Source of the DNA: Sepiola atlantica
Lineage: Eukaryota > Mollusca > Cephalopoda > Sepiida > Sepiolidae
NCBI GenBank assembly: GCA_963556195.1
Contig: OY744533.1
Location: 48,039,749-48,103,748, forward strand
Direction of reading: 5' to 3'
Length of the DNA: 64,000 bases
Shown here one piece after another: positions 1 to 10,674 of this stretch. Within the stretch, counting starts at the first letter, position 1, and every line of letters starts with the position of its first letter. The notes under the pieces were generated by a model. The model did no database searches and was not told where the DNA came from. It was given only the letters and a program-made list of their open reading frames with translations. Position numbers and translations under genes: made by a program.

Positions 1-460
1 GTAATTGGCTGATCTCCTGTGCAGTTCCCCATGGATTTCCACAACTTCAATTGACTATTTCATGACATTTCATAGCCATTAAGGATGTTTTATTAAATTG
101 ACTGCATTATCCACTATTTGGTTTATATGATTTCAGCGGTGTCATTTGGATACGTAGTTTGTGGTGCATTTTTAACCATTTTGGCTGAAATTTGACCCCC
201 ATTTCTACTTGGGGCCTACTAAAACACCAAAACTAGTGTTAAATCTTAGTGTCTTGTCAGTTTTAACTATCTACAGCCATGCATAACCATTGTAAGGGCT
301 TGGGAACCAATTAGGTAGCTTAACAGAGGATTTTGGGAAATGTTGGCTAATTTTCGCTAATTTTGGCTATTTTCACTAGTACAGTCTGAAAATGGTCCTA
401 AATTGCAGTACTATATCAGATTTAACAATCTATATCCATTCATAGCTTTTGAGGATGTTT
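1..460. repeat. possible degenerate tandem repeat, unit about 190 bp
   Basis: Three weakly similar segments recur near 60-100, 262-300 and 420-460, each reading roughly 'ACTAT..C.T..CCAT.CATAGCCAT'. Two of the units open with a 'TTGGCT' motif. No protein-like frame stands out here; an 82-codon minus-strand frame at 411-659 has no recognisable motif. The similarity is low and was judged by eye, so this is tentative. Confidence 0.3.
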
Positions 461-1034
461 TAGGACCTGCAATGTCGCATGAAACCACTTTTTCCCTAAA
501 AAATGATGGATTTTGAGTCCCGTGGAGCCCTAACGGATATTTTTGGCCTGCACCTTCTGAATTTTGCAAAATCTTCAAAATGTTTGATTGTTTAGTGTTA
601 TTTATGTATAAAGGAACACAAAAAAATACTACTCGCATGAATCTGAAATTTTCACCCATTACATCCCACCCCTAATTAGAATTTCATTAAGCCTATGACT
701 ATCAACTTCGAGCTTTGATTTTTGCGAGTCTGTTTTTTTCTAGGGCTGGGGGAAGACGTATTCTGGGATACGTTTACTTAATACGACAGAATAATTGTTC
801 CCTAGATAGATTATTTCTCCTGTTTTAGGTAACCTGCCTACAAGCATGAAAAATATATATACTGTCTTACTGACTATCTTGTCTATATTGCTAATTAATT
901 CATCACTATTGTTATTATTATGATACTGTACCTATGACGAACATTGGACTCTTCCATTCTCAATAAATACTGGAAGCGTTACGCTACTAAGTGTCACATA
1001 ACCCCAGTCTACACTGGCAGTCAGAACAGACAGC

Positions 1035-1282
1035 CCACGTCTCTTGTTTTTCTGTTGTATATACTTTTCTCAAATATACTTGTTTTCATTTATTTTTGCT
1101 AGGCCAGTGTGCTCGTATTTTAGGGGCGCTAGCTTGACTTTCCCCATTTTCCGATCTTGTGTCACATATACCTGCGGTGGAAAAGAATTACATAGCTGCA
1201 CACCCCATTTTACACCTGTGTCAAGACAAACGGTCCACTTCTCTTGTTATACTATTGTATATACTTTTCTCCACTATACTTG
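1035..1282. repeat. direct repeat of about 50 bp, 192 bp apart, with a SINE-like middle
   Basis: Segments 1037-1086 and 1229-1280 are near-copies: both contain 'TCTCTTGTT', 'TTGTATATACTTTTCTC' and 'TATACTTGTT'. The DNA between them (about 1123-1185) resembles the 3' part of the SINE at 23395-23668, sharing 'GCGCTAGCTT' and 'CGATCTTGTGTCACAT'. The likely reading is an old SINE piece inside a short duplicated stretch. Confidence 0.45.
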
Positions 1283-1417
1283 TTATACCTAACTACGTGT
1301 CCGTGTTTTTATTCCGGACCCTAGAAAGGGCCATAATAATTGGCGATGAGATATTCGAACTTACACGGGAACATAAATTGATTATGTAAAGGTGTTTACA
1401 TAAATATATGCTATATA

Positions 1418-1428
1418 CACACACACAC

Positions 1429-1503
<75 letters not shown>
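1418..1503. repeat. compound microsatellite (AC)n-(TA)n-(GA)n
   Basis: AC repeats at 1418-1429 are followed by about 25 TA units to 1479, then GA repeats to about 1503 and a short G run. It is simple-sequence DNA with no coding content. Confidence 0.97.
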
Positions 1504-1509
<6 letters not shown>

Positions 1510-1510
<1 letters not shown>

Positions 1511-3840
1511 TAGAGAGCCAGGGAGAGAAACATTAAAAAGTAGGTTACAGTGAATATATCTTTATTTTCCAGTAAATAGATGTATTTTAACGGCCATTAC
1601 ACCATTTATTTAGACAATCAACGTGTTCAAGTATATTTTGAATTTTCTAGAACAATGATTAATCAGGAATAAGACCAGAAACACACCTAAAAAGTCTCGA
1701 ACTTACTTTAGTAAACATTCCTTCAGATCAATTTCTTCCAAACAATTTTTGTATTTATTCCGAAACAGACGCCATCTTTGATTTAAGCAGAGCATGTTGA
1801 TTTACTCTGCAAAGTAGTTTCATTTACTTTGCTTAGATAACGTTTTTTAGACAACTCTATATCCTGCTGTTTCTTCTCATCCATCTACTTGGTGTGTTGA
1901 AATATGCAACTGATCGAGAAGTTGATTTGGCTTCGGTTGTAGACTGATGAACCAAATGACTTATTTTGTTCAATCCTGTTAAGACTCAGCTTTCAAATCC
2001 TGAAATTCTCATGGATGGCACTGTTCTTGATTATTATTTTATTTTATTTTTATTACTTCATTTTTGTTATGTAATCAGCTTAGTCATGTAAGCTCAAAAT
2101 ATCATAATTATTATATCAAGGTTATCAGAAGAGGCAGCTTCTCAGATACGGAAGAGAATTTTTATACGATCGGGGATTCTCGGTATAACAGATAAAGCAT
2201 AATTATAGTTAAGAAATATATTTAAAAAACACGAACAAAAATAGTATTCAAGTTTCAACATAGATTGATTTTATTTTAGATGTTTATTAGAAAAGTGTAA
2301 AGCCTTTATATCCAGACATTTCAAAAGAATAAATATACTTATATTCAGAGGGAAACTTCTAGGCTACTAAAAGGTCTGTGAATATATAGTAAAAGAAGTT
2401 TCAATTATGATTTGAAAAATTGTGGGGGTTTTCCCATGGGCCGAGCATCAGCTATTTTTAGATTTTTTAGACTGATGTATGATGCAGTTATTTTGTTCCA
2501 CCCGTGAAACAATGTCATTGTGCAAAGTCAACTTTACTTTGAGAAACATATTCCAAAATGAAGTTCAACAGATTAAGAGGGCTCGTGGGATTGAAGATAT
2601 GCTCCAAAAAATCTCGTTTACTCATCTTGGACAGAGCTTTGTACAATTTTCACGATGTGATGAAAACAACAGCAATGGATGTCTGTCAGTTGATGGTAAA
2701 TTTACAACTTGGATATGAGATAAAAACAATCGAAAATATTACTTTATATATAACCCCCCTTTTTTATTAGGTGGAATAAGGAATATGAACTGTAAAGCCT
2801 GAAATCCTAGCTAAAATTATGGAAATGTATCCTTCATTCTAAATTAATAGCTTGAAATGCTATAGTCTAAAACAATTTCAGAGGAAATTGTTTTAGATTG
2901 AGAAATAAATTGAGTTACTTCACTTTAATTACATTTCCATGGACATTTTGAATAATCTCTGATTATTTCCCTTTGTTTTGTTTTTCTGATTAGATAATTA
3001 GGTACTTCGTTTCGTTTTGTGAGATCAAACATAGAAAAAAGCCGATTATTCTCAAACCGATTTTTTTTCTTAGAAAAACTTTATTTTAAAAAATGGGAAT
3101 AGAATCATAGCATGGTTACCGATCTAGAATATAATTCAAATAAGTCCTAGTGCTAAGCTAGAATTAATTACATTTTTAGATATTTTCTTTCTAAACGTGA
3201 AAATACACTCTTAACACGCATACACATTCCGTATATTTCGAAAAAATGTACGTTTTATTTGGTTCTTTATATTTACACTGAGTTGTTCTTAAACAATTTA
3301 AAATATATTCATTGGACGTTATCTAGAATTGTATCTGAAAAAATCTAATACACCGGGGATGAAATTCATATGCATATTCAAGCTTTACTTAAATGTAATT
3401 GTAACAATAAAGTGATTTTCTGAACCACGCGTACATATGGATAAGCATTGTTATGGGTTAATTTTCGCAGTTAGATGATAATATTTGACATTTTACGTAA
3501 TGTATTTTAAATTTTATAGTCTACAAATGCATAAACAGTATTATTATTGCCCAGTTCGATGGCTAAGAAATTGTAAAGAATTTTCGTTGTCTAAAATCAA
3601 CCAACTTGTTTTTATTAAAGTATCGTATTTTGTACTAAACCAGACAACAACGGCATATATAGGTTCGACGAAGTTACCGTTTAAATAGTGGTACAATAAC
3701 CACGTAGCAGCTTTTAGAAAAGCTTGTATGAGTCGATAAATCTACTACTTCACAAGCAGGAAATTAAAGAAAAAATATTCAGTATACTATGGAATGGAAC
3801 TTTTTAGTTAAAGCCAGTAAATATTTCCTGAATAAACGCA
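1510..3840. other. AT-rich anonymous stretch
   Basis: No long open frame, RNA gene or recognisable transposon was seen. Two overlapping frames of 70-80 codons at 2479-2770 (plus strand) lack any motif I recognise and are no longer than chance allows in this composition. Confidence 0.5.
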
Positions 3841-3844
3841 ATAA

Positions 3845-3920
3845 CGGAAGCCTATGGTGCAAGCCCGAGTGGAGCCGACTGCGGGCGAAGATCTCAGTTG
3901 TAGTAGCAAATATTCGAACG
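3845..3920 (+). pseudogene. 28S rRNA-derived fragment
   Basis: About 75 bp stands out by its high GC from AT-rich flanks. It reads like a conserved core of large-subunit rRNA: 'GGAAGCCTATGGTGCAAGCC', 'GAGTGGAGCCG', 'GCGGGCGAAGATCT' and 'GTAGTAGCAAATATTCGAAC' appear in the same order as in animal 28S rRNA, with a few differences such as CTCAGTTG where 28S has roughly CTTGGTGG. It ends abruptly on both sides. It is a dispersed rRNA piece or the head of a 28S-derived SINE, not a working rRNA gene. The identification is from recall of conserved 28S sequence. Confidence 0.7.
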
Positions 3921-3924
3921 GATT

Positions 3925-5010
3925 ACAGAATCCACAGAAATACTAACATACAAAGGTAATACTATAAATAAGAGAAATGCGATCATAAGGTGTTGTTTAC
4001 ACGAAAGGTAATATAAGCATAATAACTATAAAAGTGGAAGAAGAAACAAATTCAATGATTACATATTAACACATTAGTATAAACTCAAGGGCAAACTGTA
4101 TATGCACAACTGTTGATGGAAAATGCATAGAGATTAGCTCAATATAGGTGGTTATAATATCTATAAATACATCATAAAATATATTAACTGGATAATAGGA
4201 GTAATTAAGTATGTTGTACAATATATTATAACAAATAATGGAAATAAATAATAAGTAAATAACTATTAAAAGTAATTATAATATTGAAAGTAAATAGAAT
4301 AGCAAGAATGAATTATAATAGTAATAATTAACACAAAAATAACAAAATGGATAATACTAATAGACCACTATAGGTAATATTTTAATAATAAACAAGTGTA
4401 ACGTATAGATATATAAATATGGAATCACAATATATTACAAGGAAATAGATAGATAAGCAGAGGATAGAACAAATGATATATGACTAGCATGTTAAAGATT
4501 AGAAAATATACCAAATAAAACACATTCGAAACGATATAATTTTATTAGGTCTGAATAACAGTGGACAGAAATGTAATAATGTGAATAACAATTAATAACA
4601 CTTTAGTAATACAAAAAATGTGAATATAAGTATGAATGCATATATTAAAAATGCTCGGGCGGTAAATTAAATAATATATAGTAGTAATGGGAATAACGAA
4701 GTAAAATTAATACATTATAATTTTAAAAAAAAGCAAATGCCCTTTAGAACCGTAATAGATAGAAAATAGGAAATATACTCAAAACATCTATAGTATGAGT
4801 AACATGAATATGGATTAATTTGAATGATAATACTCATAATAAAAGCAATAACTATAATAAAACTAATAATAATGATAAAAAATGTTAATATTAAAACTAA
4901 CAATGGTAAATAGAGATCTGAATCAAAGGCACTGGTAAACATAGAAACTAAGAATAGATTAAGGTATCTTAAAAACGAATAATGTAATTATACTGAATTT
5001 TTAAACTTAG
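3925..5010. other. AT-rich anonymous stretch
   Basis: Very A/T-rich sequence with many short TAATA-type runs and no gene-like frame. The 75-codon minus-strand frame at 4715-4942 is a hydrophobic Ile/Tyr-rich translation of AT-rich DNA and is not supported. Confidence 0.5.
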
Positions 5011-5013
5011 CAA

Positions 5014-5140
5014 TGGCACGGTGGTTGAGTGGTTAACGATGCGGGTTCGAATCCAGTTCGTTCCACAGAAACACTTTCATCGAAACCCACACCTGACCTT
5101 GTGTCTAATCTCCTGGAGAGGAGGTAAATAAAAAATACTT
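5014..5140 (+). repeat. tRNA-derived SINE, deleted head
   Basis: An RNA polymerase III A-box-like sequence (TGGTTGAGTGG, 5022-5032) and a near-consensus B box (GGTTCGAATCC, 5044-5054) are present, but only about 11 nt apart. The anticodon-arm part of the tRNA-like head has therefore been lost. The body continues with 'CTGACCTTGTGTCTAA' and 'CTCCTGGAGAGGAGGTAAAT', a tail shared with the SINE at 60345-60505. This supports membership of a SINE family present several times in the window. Confidence 0.75.
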
Positions 5141-5504
5141 AAGTTTAAAGAGTCAGCCATAGAATCCACTCCACTTGAGGTATTGTGGTAAAAAGAGCAA
5201 TCGCTCATAGATTCTTCATAATCTTTTTAAAAATATATAAAATCTAATAACTTTCGCGATAAAAAACAGGAACAAAATACGAGTGAAAGTTTTAGAAAAT
5301 AAACATTCACTTTACATTATGACTTTCTAAATCAGGAGGCAAATAAAAATGTGTAATAAACATCGCATAAGCTAAATGAAATATGTTTCACTAGAATATG
5401 GACAAATGAATCAAAAACTTGATAACTTGAGGTAAAATATGAAACTAAACATTTAGAAAAAGTAAATAGTTAAAATGATGATAGCATTATATGAACTTAA
5501 ATAA

Positions 5505-6020
5505 AAAGAAAACCATTATAATCACTAGATCAAAGATATTATGAATGTGGTAATGAACAAAAAGAATAACTTCACGTATAAAAGTATTTTATTTTCAATT
5601 AAAGAAGATATTCTAAGAGAGATCGGGTGAAACATATCGAAAATAGAAAACTCAGCAATTGATAATACACGTGACAAAACATCTATCTTTTACGACATTT
5701 TTAAAAAGATACACTATGAAATATAAAATCTGCATTTCTGTATTATTGTTAAATATCTTATTTCAGTATAGCTTAGAATAGTAGCAAGAATAAGAATCGT
5801 GGAATGGATCGTATCGTATCGAGCGTACATTTGTTTATAATTCCGGATCGGATGTTAAATTGGCGCGCGACTATTATAAAAGAACAATCCATTGTAATCC
5901 CTAGATTAAAGATATTATCAAGGCAGTAATGAACAAAAATAAAAACTTAAATAAAAACAAGTGTAAAAATGTTTTATTTTAAATTGAAGAAGATAATGTA
6001 ATAGAGCTCTGGCTGAAACA
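5505..6020. repeat. diverged direct repeat, about 130-bp units 375 bp apart
   Basis: Segments 5505-5640 and 5884-6020 align end to end. Both contain 'CTAGAT.AAAGATATTAT', 'GTAATGAACAAAAA', 'TTTTATTTT' and a 'GAAGATA' motif, ending in a 'TGAAACA' motif. The intervening DNA shows nothing gene-like. It may be two copies of a dispersed repeat or remnants of the ends of one element. Confidence 0.5.
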
Positions 6021-6049
6021 AAATAAATAAATAAATGAATAAAAAATTT

Positions 6050-6177
6050 TTTTTTTTAAATAATAATAATAATAATAATAATAATAGTCGTCGTCATCGT
6101 CATCGTCATCGTCATCATCATCATCATTGTCATCATCATCATCATTGGCATCATCATCATCATCGTCATCATCGTCG

Positions 6178-6221
<44 letters not shown>

Positions 6222-6240
6222 GTAATAGTAATAGTAATAC
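6050..6240. repeat. trinucleotide array (TAA)n / (CAT)n / (AGT)n
   Basis: A patchwork of AAT, CGT, CAT and AGTAAT repeats. Frames in all phases translate to runs of Asn, His, Asp or Met; these are artefacts of the repeat. It directly precedes the 5' truncation point of a LINE copy, so it is probably the TAA target array into which that LINE inserted. Confidence 0.9.
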
Positions 6241-6249
6241 AAAAAAAAC

Positions 6250-8046
6250 TGGAAAAGCTGATAAATACAACCAGGATATTCAGCCAGGATATCCAAATGG
6301 AGTTTGGAATAGAAAAATGTGCACTGCTAGAGATTAAAAGAGGAAAACTGGAGACGACAGAAGGTATAGAACTCCCCAACCAAGAGTAGATGAGGGCGCT
6401 AGGAGAACAAGATAGTTATAAATACCTGGGAGTTCTGGAAGCAGATACAATCAAATATACAGAAATGAAAGAGAAGATTGGAAAAGAATATCTACGAAGA
6501 ACAAGGAAACTCTTAGAAACTAAATTATATAGCAGAAACCTAGTAAAAGGGATAAACACATGGGCTGTATCACTAATAAGATACTCTGGACCATTCATAG
6601 GCTGGACCAAAGAAGAACTCAGGCACCTTGACCAGAGGACTAGAAAACTAATGACTATGCACAATGCATTGCACCCAAAAGACGATACGGACAGACTCTA
6701 CATGAAATGAAATGAAGGAGGTAGAGAACTGGTAAGTATAGAAGACTGTGTGGAAGACAACAAAAAAGAGCTGGAGAAATATGTAACCCAGAACACGGAA
6801 AGACTGATCACCACAGCAAGAGACACCAGCCCAACAAACAACACCGGAAAAACTGAAACCAGAAACAAAAAGACAAGAAAGTAAAAGTGGGAAGAAAAAC
6901 AACTACATGGACGCTTTGTAAGACTCACAAGCGATGAAACCAATGAAAATAGCTGGGCATGGCTAAGAAAATGGCACTTGAACAGAGAAACGGAATCTCT
7001 GCTGACGGCCGCACAGAATAATGCGATTAGGACAAACTTTATTAAAGCAAAGACAGATAAAACCCAGGAAAACAGCAAATGCCGATTATGTGGACAAAGA
7101 GACGAAACGATAAATCATATAATAAGTGTGAATGCAGCAAGCTAGCCCAAAAGGAATACAAGAACAGACATGACAGCGTGGGGAAAGAAGTACACCGAGA
7201 AATGTGCAAACAACTGAATTTCGAATATGCAAAAAAAACGGTACAAACACAAACCAGAAACTGTACTAGAAAACGAAAAACACAAAATCATATGGGATAT
7301 GAATGTACAAACAGACAAACCCATAACAGCAAGGAGACCGGATATGATAATAATCAACAAGAAAGAAAAATCCTGCAAAATCGTAGACTTTGCCGTTCCA
7401 GCGGACCACAGAGTGAAGATCAAAGAGACGGAAAAAAGAAGCAAATATACTGAACTTGCCAGAGAACTGAAAGGAATATGGAACATGAAGAAAGTCAGTA
7501 TAACACCAATAATCATAGGAGCACTAGGAACAGTCCCCAAAACATGGAGAAAAGACTAGGAGAAATAGGAATCAAATGGATAACTGAGACCATACAAAGG
7601 ACAGTAATGGTCAAAATGGTCGACTGCGGAAATAACCCAACGAATGGAGAACAAACACATTGAAGCACAAGACAACAGAACCGGGGAAAATACAACCGCA
7701 CGAGAGAGGCGCAAGCATAGGTTGACACCACGAAAATTATGGACAGAGGGTCGAGGAGGGAAAGCGCAAACCAGACCTCCACTGGAAGAGCGCGGACAGC
7801 TCTGGGACCTTGGGGAGGCTTGTTGCCACTCGGGACCCAGAGGGGACCAATGGCCCTTATCAGCGGGAAATCGGTAGTAGGTGGCTGTTGCGATACCGCA
7901 AGGTCATCAGCGGTGATGAACGAAAAGAAGTGGAGCATACTGGAAGTCTGAGGAGACTTGTTGTCACTCAGACTCCAGGGAATACCACAGGTTGTTGGCA
8001 GTGGGCGATCACTGACGATGACCAGTGTAATAACTCCTAGTGAGTA
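6250..8046 (+). mobile_element. R4/Dong-like non-LTR retrotransposon, copy A (5'-truncated, broken ORF)
   Basis: The copy codes for the C-terminal half of an R2-group LINE protein split over several frames. At 6390-6710 is the post-RT 'thumb' segment containing LIRYSGPFIGWTKEELR. Then come a CCHC zinc knuckle (CRLCGQRDET near 7080) and a restriction-like endonuclease (RLE) at 7227-7559, with RRPD, 14 residues later D in KIVDFAVPAD, and a VGTxxGALGT-type tail (IIIGALGTVPK). In-frame stops and frameshifts (near 6709, 7130 and 7230) make it non-functional. It ends with a 3' UTR closing at 'CTCCTAGTGAGTAAATAA', which runs straight into (TAA)n. The RLE plus TAA target is characteristic of the R4/Dong clade. 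Confidence 0.75.
7227..7559 (+). pseudogene. RLE endonuclease domain of LINE copy A
   Basis: A 110-residue frame carries the PD-(D/E)xK-like endonuclease that nicks target DNA for target-primed reverse transcription in R2/R4/NeSL LINEs. The catalytic pattern is visible as Pro-Asp at residues 38-39 and Asp at residue 54, with conserved KIVDFAVPAD and DHRVKIKE around it. The frame is open across the domain but disconnected by frameshifts from the zinc knuckle just upstream (7079-7220). It cannot be made as part of a full protein from this copy. Confidence 0.7.

Positions 8047-8119
<73 letters not shown>
8046..8119. repeat. (TAA)n array between LINE copies A and B
   Basis: About 24 TAA units. 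It is both the 3' tail of copy A and the left border of copy B, consistent with repeated insertion into the same microsatellite. Confidence 0.95.
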
Positions 8120-9021
8120 TTGGGATCAAAGGAATCATTGGAACTATACAAAGGACAGCAATGATCAAAACAGCTACAATCTTAAGAAAAATTATTGAAT
8201 GCAGAAACTAACCCGCATAAGCTACGAAGGATCATACGGAATCTAACACAGGAAGAAAACAAAACCAACAAAAGAACACACCACAAACAAAGAAACAGAA
8301 AATGCAAGAAACATCACTTAATAAGACCCCTCCCCCAATAAATTACAGCGGCCTTAACTGACACAACACAAAAATGGACCAATGAACGGAAATAGCAAGA
8401 AACACAATATACTCACCACCCGCACCCCACAAAATAAATAAATAAATAAAAAGTAATCAGCTCCCCTCAAAAAATAAATAAATAAATAAAAATAAAAAAA
8501 TATTTAGAAAAAAAATAAAATAAATAAGAAAAAATAAATAAAATAAAAAATAATAGAAACATAAAAAATAAATAAATAAATGAATAAAAAATAATATAAA
8601 AAATAAAATAAAATAAAAATAAAAAAGAACATATATATATATATAATTAAAAAAATATTTTTTTAAAAAATGGTACCAGTCTAGGCTGACACCACACAAA
8701 ATATTTGCATAGGGTCAATGAGGATGAGAAGACCGAGGAGGGACAGCACAAACCAGACCTCCACTGGAAGTGCAAAAAAAGGTTGAGATCTCGGGGAGGC
8801 TTACTGCAACCCAAACCCCAGAAAACACCAATGGTCCTTACCGGCGAGAAATCAATGGTAAACGGCTGTTGTGATACTGCAAATTTATTTGCGGTGGCTA
8901 TCGAAAAGAGGCGGAGAATACTGGAAATCTGGGGAGACTTGTTGTCACTCAGACTCCAGGGAATACCACCGGTTGTCGGTGAGCAATCACTGATGACCTG
9001 TGTGAGAACTCCTAGTGAGTA

Positions 9022-9022
<1 letters not shown>
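8120..9022 (+). mobile_element. R4/Dong-like LINE, copy B (3' fragment)
   Basis: It starts inside the C-terminal coding region (GIKGIIGTIQRTAMIKT, comparable to copy A near 7566) and continues through the 3' UTR. Shared UTR blocks include 'CAAACCAGACCTCCACTGGAAG' in parts, 'GGGGAGGCTT' and 'TTGTTGTCACTCAGACTCC', and it ends at 'CTCCTAGTGAGTAAATAA'. The middle (about 8419-8660) is an expanded A-rich (TAAA)n tract absent from copies A and C. No intact frame remains. Confidence 0.75.
8419..8668. repeat. A-rich (TAAA)n low-complexity tract inside LINE copy B
   Basis: Nearly 250 bp of AAAT/AAATAAA-type repeats with a short (TA)n at 8632-8645 lies where copies A and C have unique 3' UTR sequence. 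Frames through it (Phe/Leu/Tyr-rich on the minus strand) are not genes. Confidence 0.9.
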
Positions 9023-9065
<43 letters not shown>

Positions 9066-9155
9066 TTATGATGATGATGATGACGACGACGACCACGACC
9101 ACGACCACTATCACCAACACCACCACTAACACCACCACCAACACCACCACCACCA
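9020..9155. repeat. (TAA)n-(GAT)n-(CCA)n compound trinucleotide array
   Basis: TAA units to about 9063 grade into GAT/GAC, then CCACGA and CACCAC repeats. The block separates LINE copy B from copy C. Gly-, Val- or Ile-rich translations of it are artefacts. Confidence 0.93.
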
Positions 9156-9159
9156 CTGT

Positions 9160-10469
9160 TTATAATTGGCATGATGCCGCTCAACTACATACTCAGAAAA
9201 TGTGATACCGGATACAAGTTTACAGACACAGAAAAAAGAATAAACCAGCTGATGTACATGAACGACCTGAAATTATTTTGCAAAAAGGAACTGGAAAAGC
9301 TGATAAATACGACCAGAATCTTCAGTCAGGACATTCAAATGGAATTCGGAATGGAAAAGTGTGCACTACTAGAAATGAAAAGAGGAAAACTGGAGACGAG
9401 AGATGGCATGGAACTCCTCAACCAAGAGGATATGAGGGTATTAGGCGAACAGGATAGCTACAAATATTTGGGAATTTTGGAAGCAGACACGATCAAATCT
9501 ACAGAAATGAAAGAGAAGATTGGAAAAGAATACTTACGAAGAACATGAAAACTCTTAGAAACCAAATTATATAGAAGGAATCTAAACAAAGGAATAAACA
9601 CCTGGTCAGTATGACTAATAAGATACTCTAGACCATTCATAAGCTGGACTAAAGAAGAACTCATGGACCTTGACCAGAAGACTAGAAAATTAATAACCAT
9701 GCACAACGCACTACATCCAGAAGACGATACAGACATACTCTAATCACCGCAGCAAGAGACACCGTTCCAACGAGCTACTCGGGAAGCACCAAAACTAGAA
9801 ATGAAAAGACAAGAAAAGAAAATTGGAAATAAAAACAACTACATGGACGCTTCAGAAGACTGAAAAGTGAAGACCCTCACGAAAATAACGATGCATTGCT
9901 AAGAAAATGACACCTGGACAGAGAAACGGAATCTTTACTGATGGCTGCATAGAAGAATGTGATTAGGACAAACTACATTAAAGCTGAAATAGATAAAAAA
10001 AAAAAACAAGGAAAACAGTAAATGCAGAGTATGTGGACAAAGAGACGAAACAGTAAATCATATGAGTGAATGCAGAACACTAGCCCAAAAAGAATACAAG
10101 AGCAGACATGACTGCGTCGGGAAAGCAATACACTTGGAACTGTGCAAACAATTGAATTTCGAATACGCAGACAAATGGTGCAAACATAAACCAGAAACCA
10201 GAAACAGTACTGGAAAACAAAAAAATACTAAATGCTCTGGGATATGGATGTACAAACAGACAAACTCATACAAGCAAGAAGACCGGATGTTATAATATAA
10301 TAATCGACAAGAAGAAAAAATCTTGCAAAATCATAGACTTCGCTGTTCCAGCAGACCACAGAGTAAAGATCAAAGAGACGAAAAAACGAAGCAAATACAC
10401 GGAACTTCGCATGGAACTGAAAGGAACATGGAGCAAGTAGAAAGTCAGTAAATTATCAATAATCGTAGG
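9160..10469 (+). mobile_element. R4/Dong-like LINE, copy C, 5' part (interrupted by LTR element)
   Basis: This is the longest 5' reach of the family here. The frame 9171-9548 begins in the RT core: MPLNYILRKCDTGYKF is followed by QLMYMNDLKLF, where the catalytic YxDD box reads YMND (first Asp changed to Asn). It then covers the same thumb region as copy A (GEQDSYKYLGILEAD). In-frame stops follow at 9546, 9615 and beyond. The knuckle (CRVCGQRDET, near 10026) and the RLE remnant (TRRPDVI-type, near 10275) come next. The copy breaks at 10469 and resumes at 14958. Confidence 0.75.
10465..10469. repeat. target-site duplication GTAGG, left copy
   Basis: GTAGG sits immediately outside the left LTR and recurs immediately outside the right LTR at 14953-14957. 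Copies A and C of the host LINE read '...CATAGGAGCACTA...' and '...CGTAGG|AGCACTA...' across this site, so the LINE supplies the pre-insertion sequence. Confidence 0.9.
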
Positions 10470-10666
10470 TGTAGCTGAAAAAATTAATCTTCCACCTCTT
10501 CTTTCTCTACTTCGTTATCTTCTTCTTTCTCTTCTTCTTCCTCTCTCTCTTCTTCTTTCTCTTCTTCTTCTTTCTCTTCTTCTTCTTCTTCTTTCTCTTC
10601 TTCTTTCCACGTCGTCCCTCGTAGACTACGCTCTCAGCCTTCTCCCGTCTTGCCTCCAGCGACCCG

Positions 10667-10674
10667 TTTTTATA
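10667..10674 (-). promoter_or_regulatory. TATA box in 3' LTR
   Basis: On the minus strand the LTR reads GATATAAAAACGGG, a good TATA box at the U3/R boundary; transcription would start about 25-30 bp downstream, around 10640. The TAA stop of the frame running out of pol (10670-10672) lies inside this box. The same box in the 5' LTR is at 14779-14786. Confidence 0.75.

Noticed and set aside
2479..2770. small protein gene
   Set aside because: Two overlapping frames of chance length, no motif, no supporting signals.
3845..3920. functional rRNA gene
   Set aside because: Only about 75 bp, with substitutions at normally invariant positions and unrelated flanks.
5979..6379. Frames encoding long His, Asp or Met runs
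   Set aside because: All phases are open because the DNA is a trinucleotide repeat; residues change only with phase.
7513..8151. 212-codon minus-strand frame
   Set aside because: Antisense to a LINE and extended by a poly-Ile run from (TAA)n; no independent motif.
8647..9156. 169-codon minus-strand frame
   Set aside because: Val/Ile homopolymer from trinucleotide arrays plus antisense of the LINE 3' UTR.
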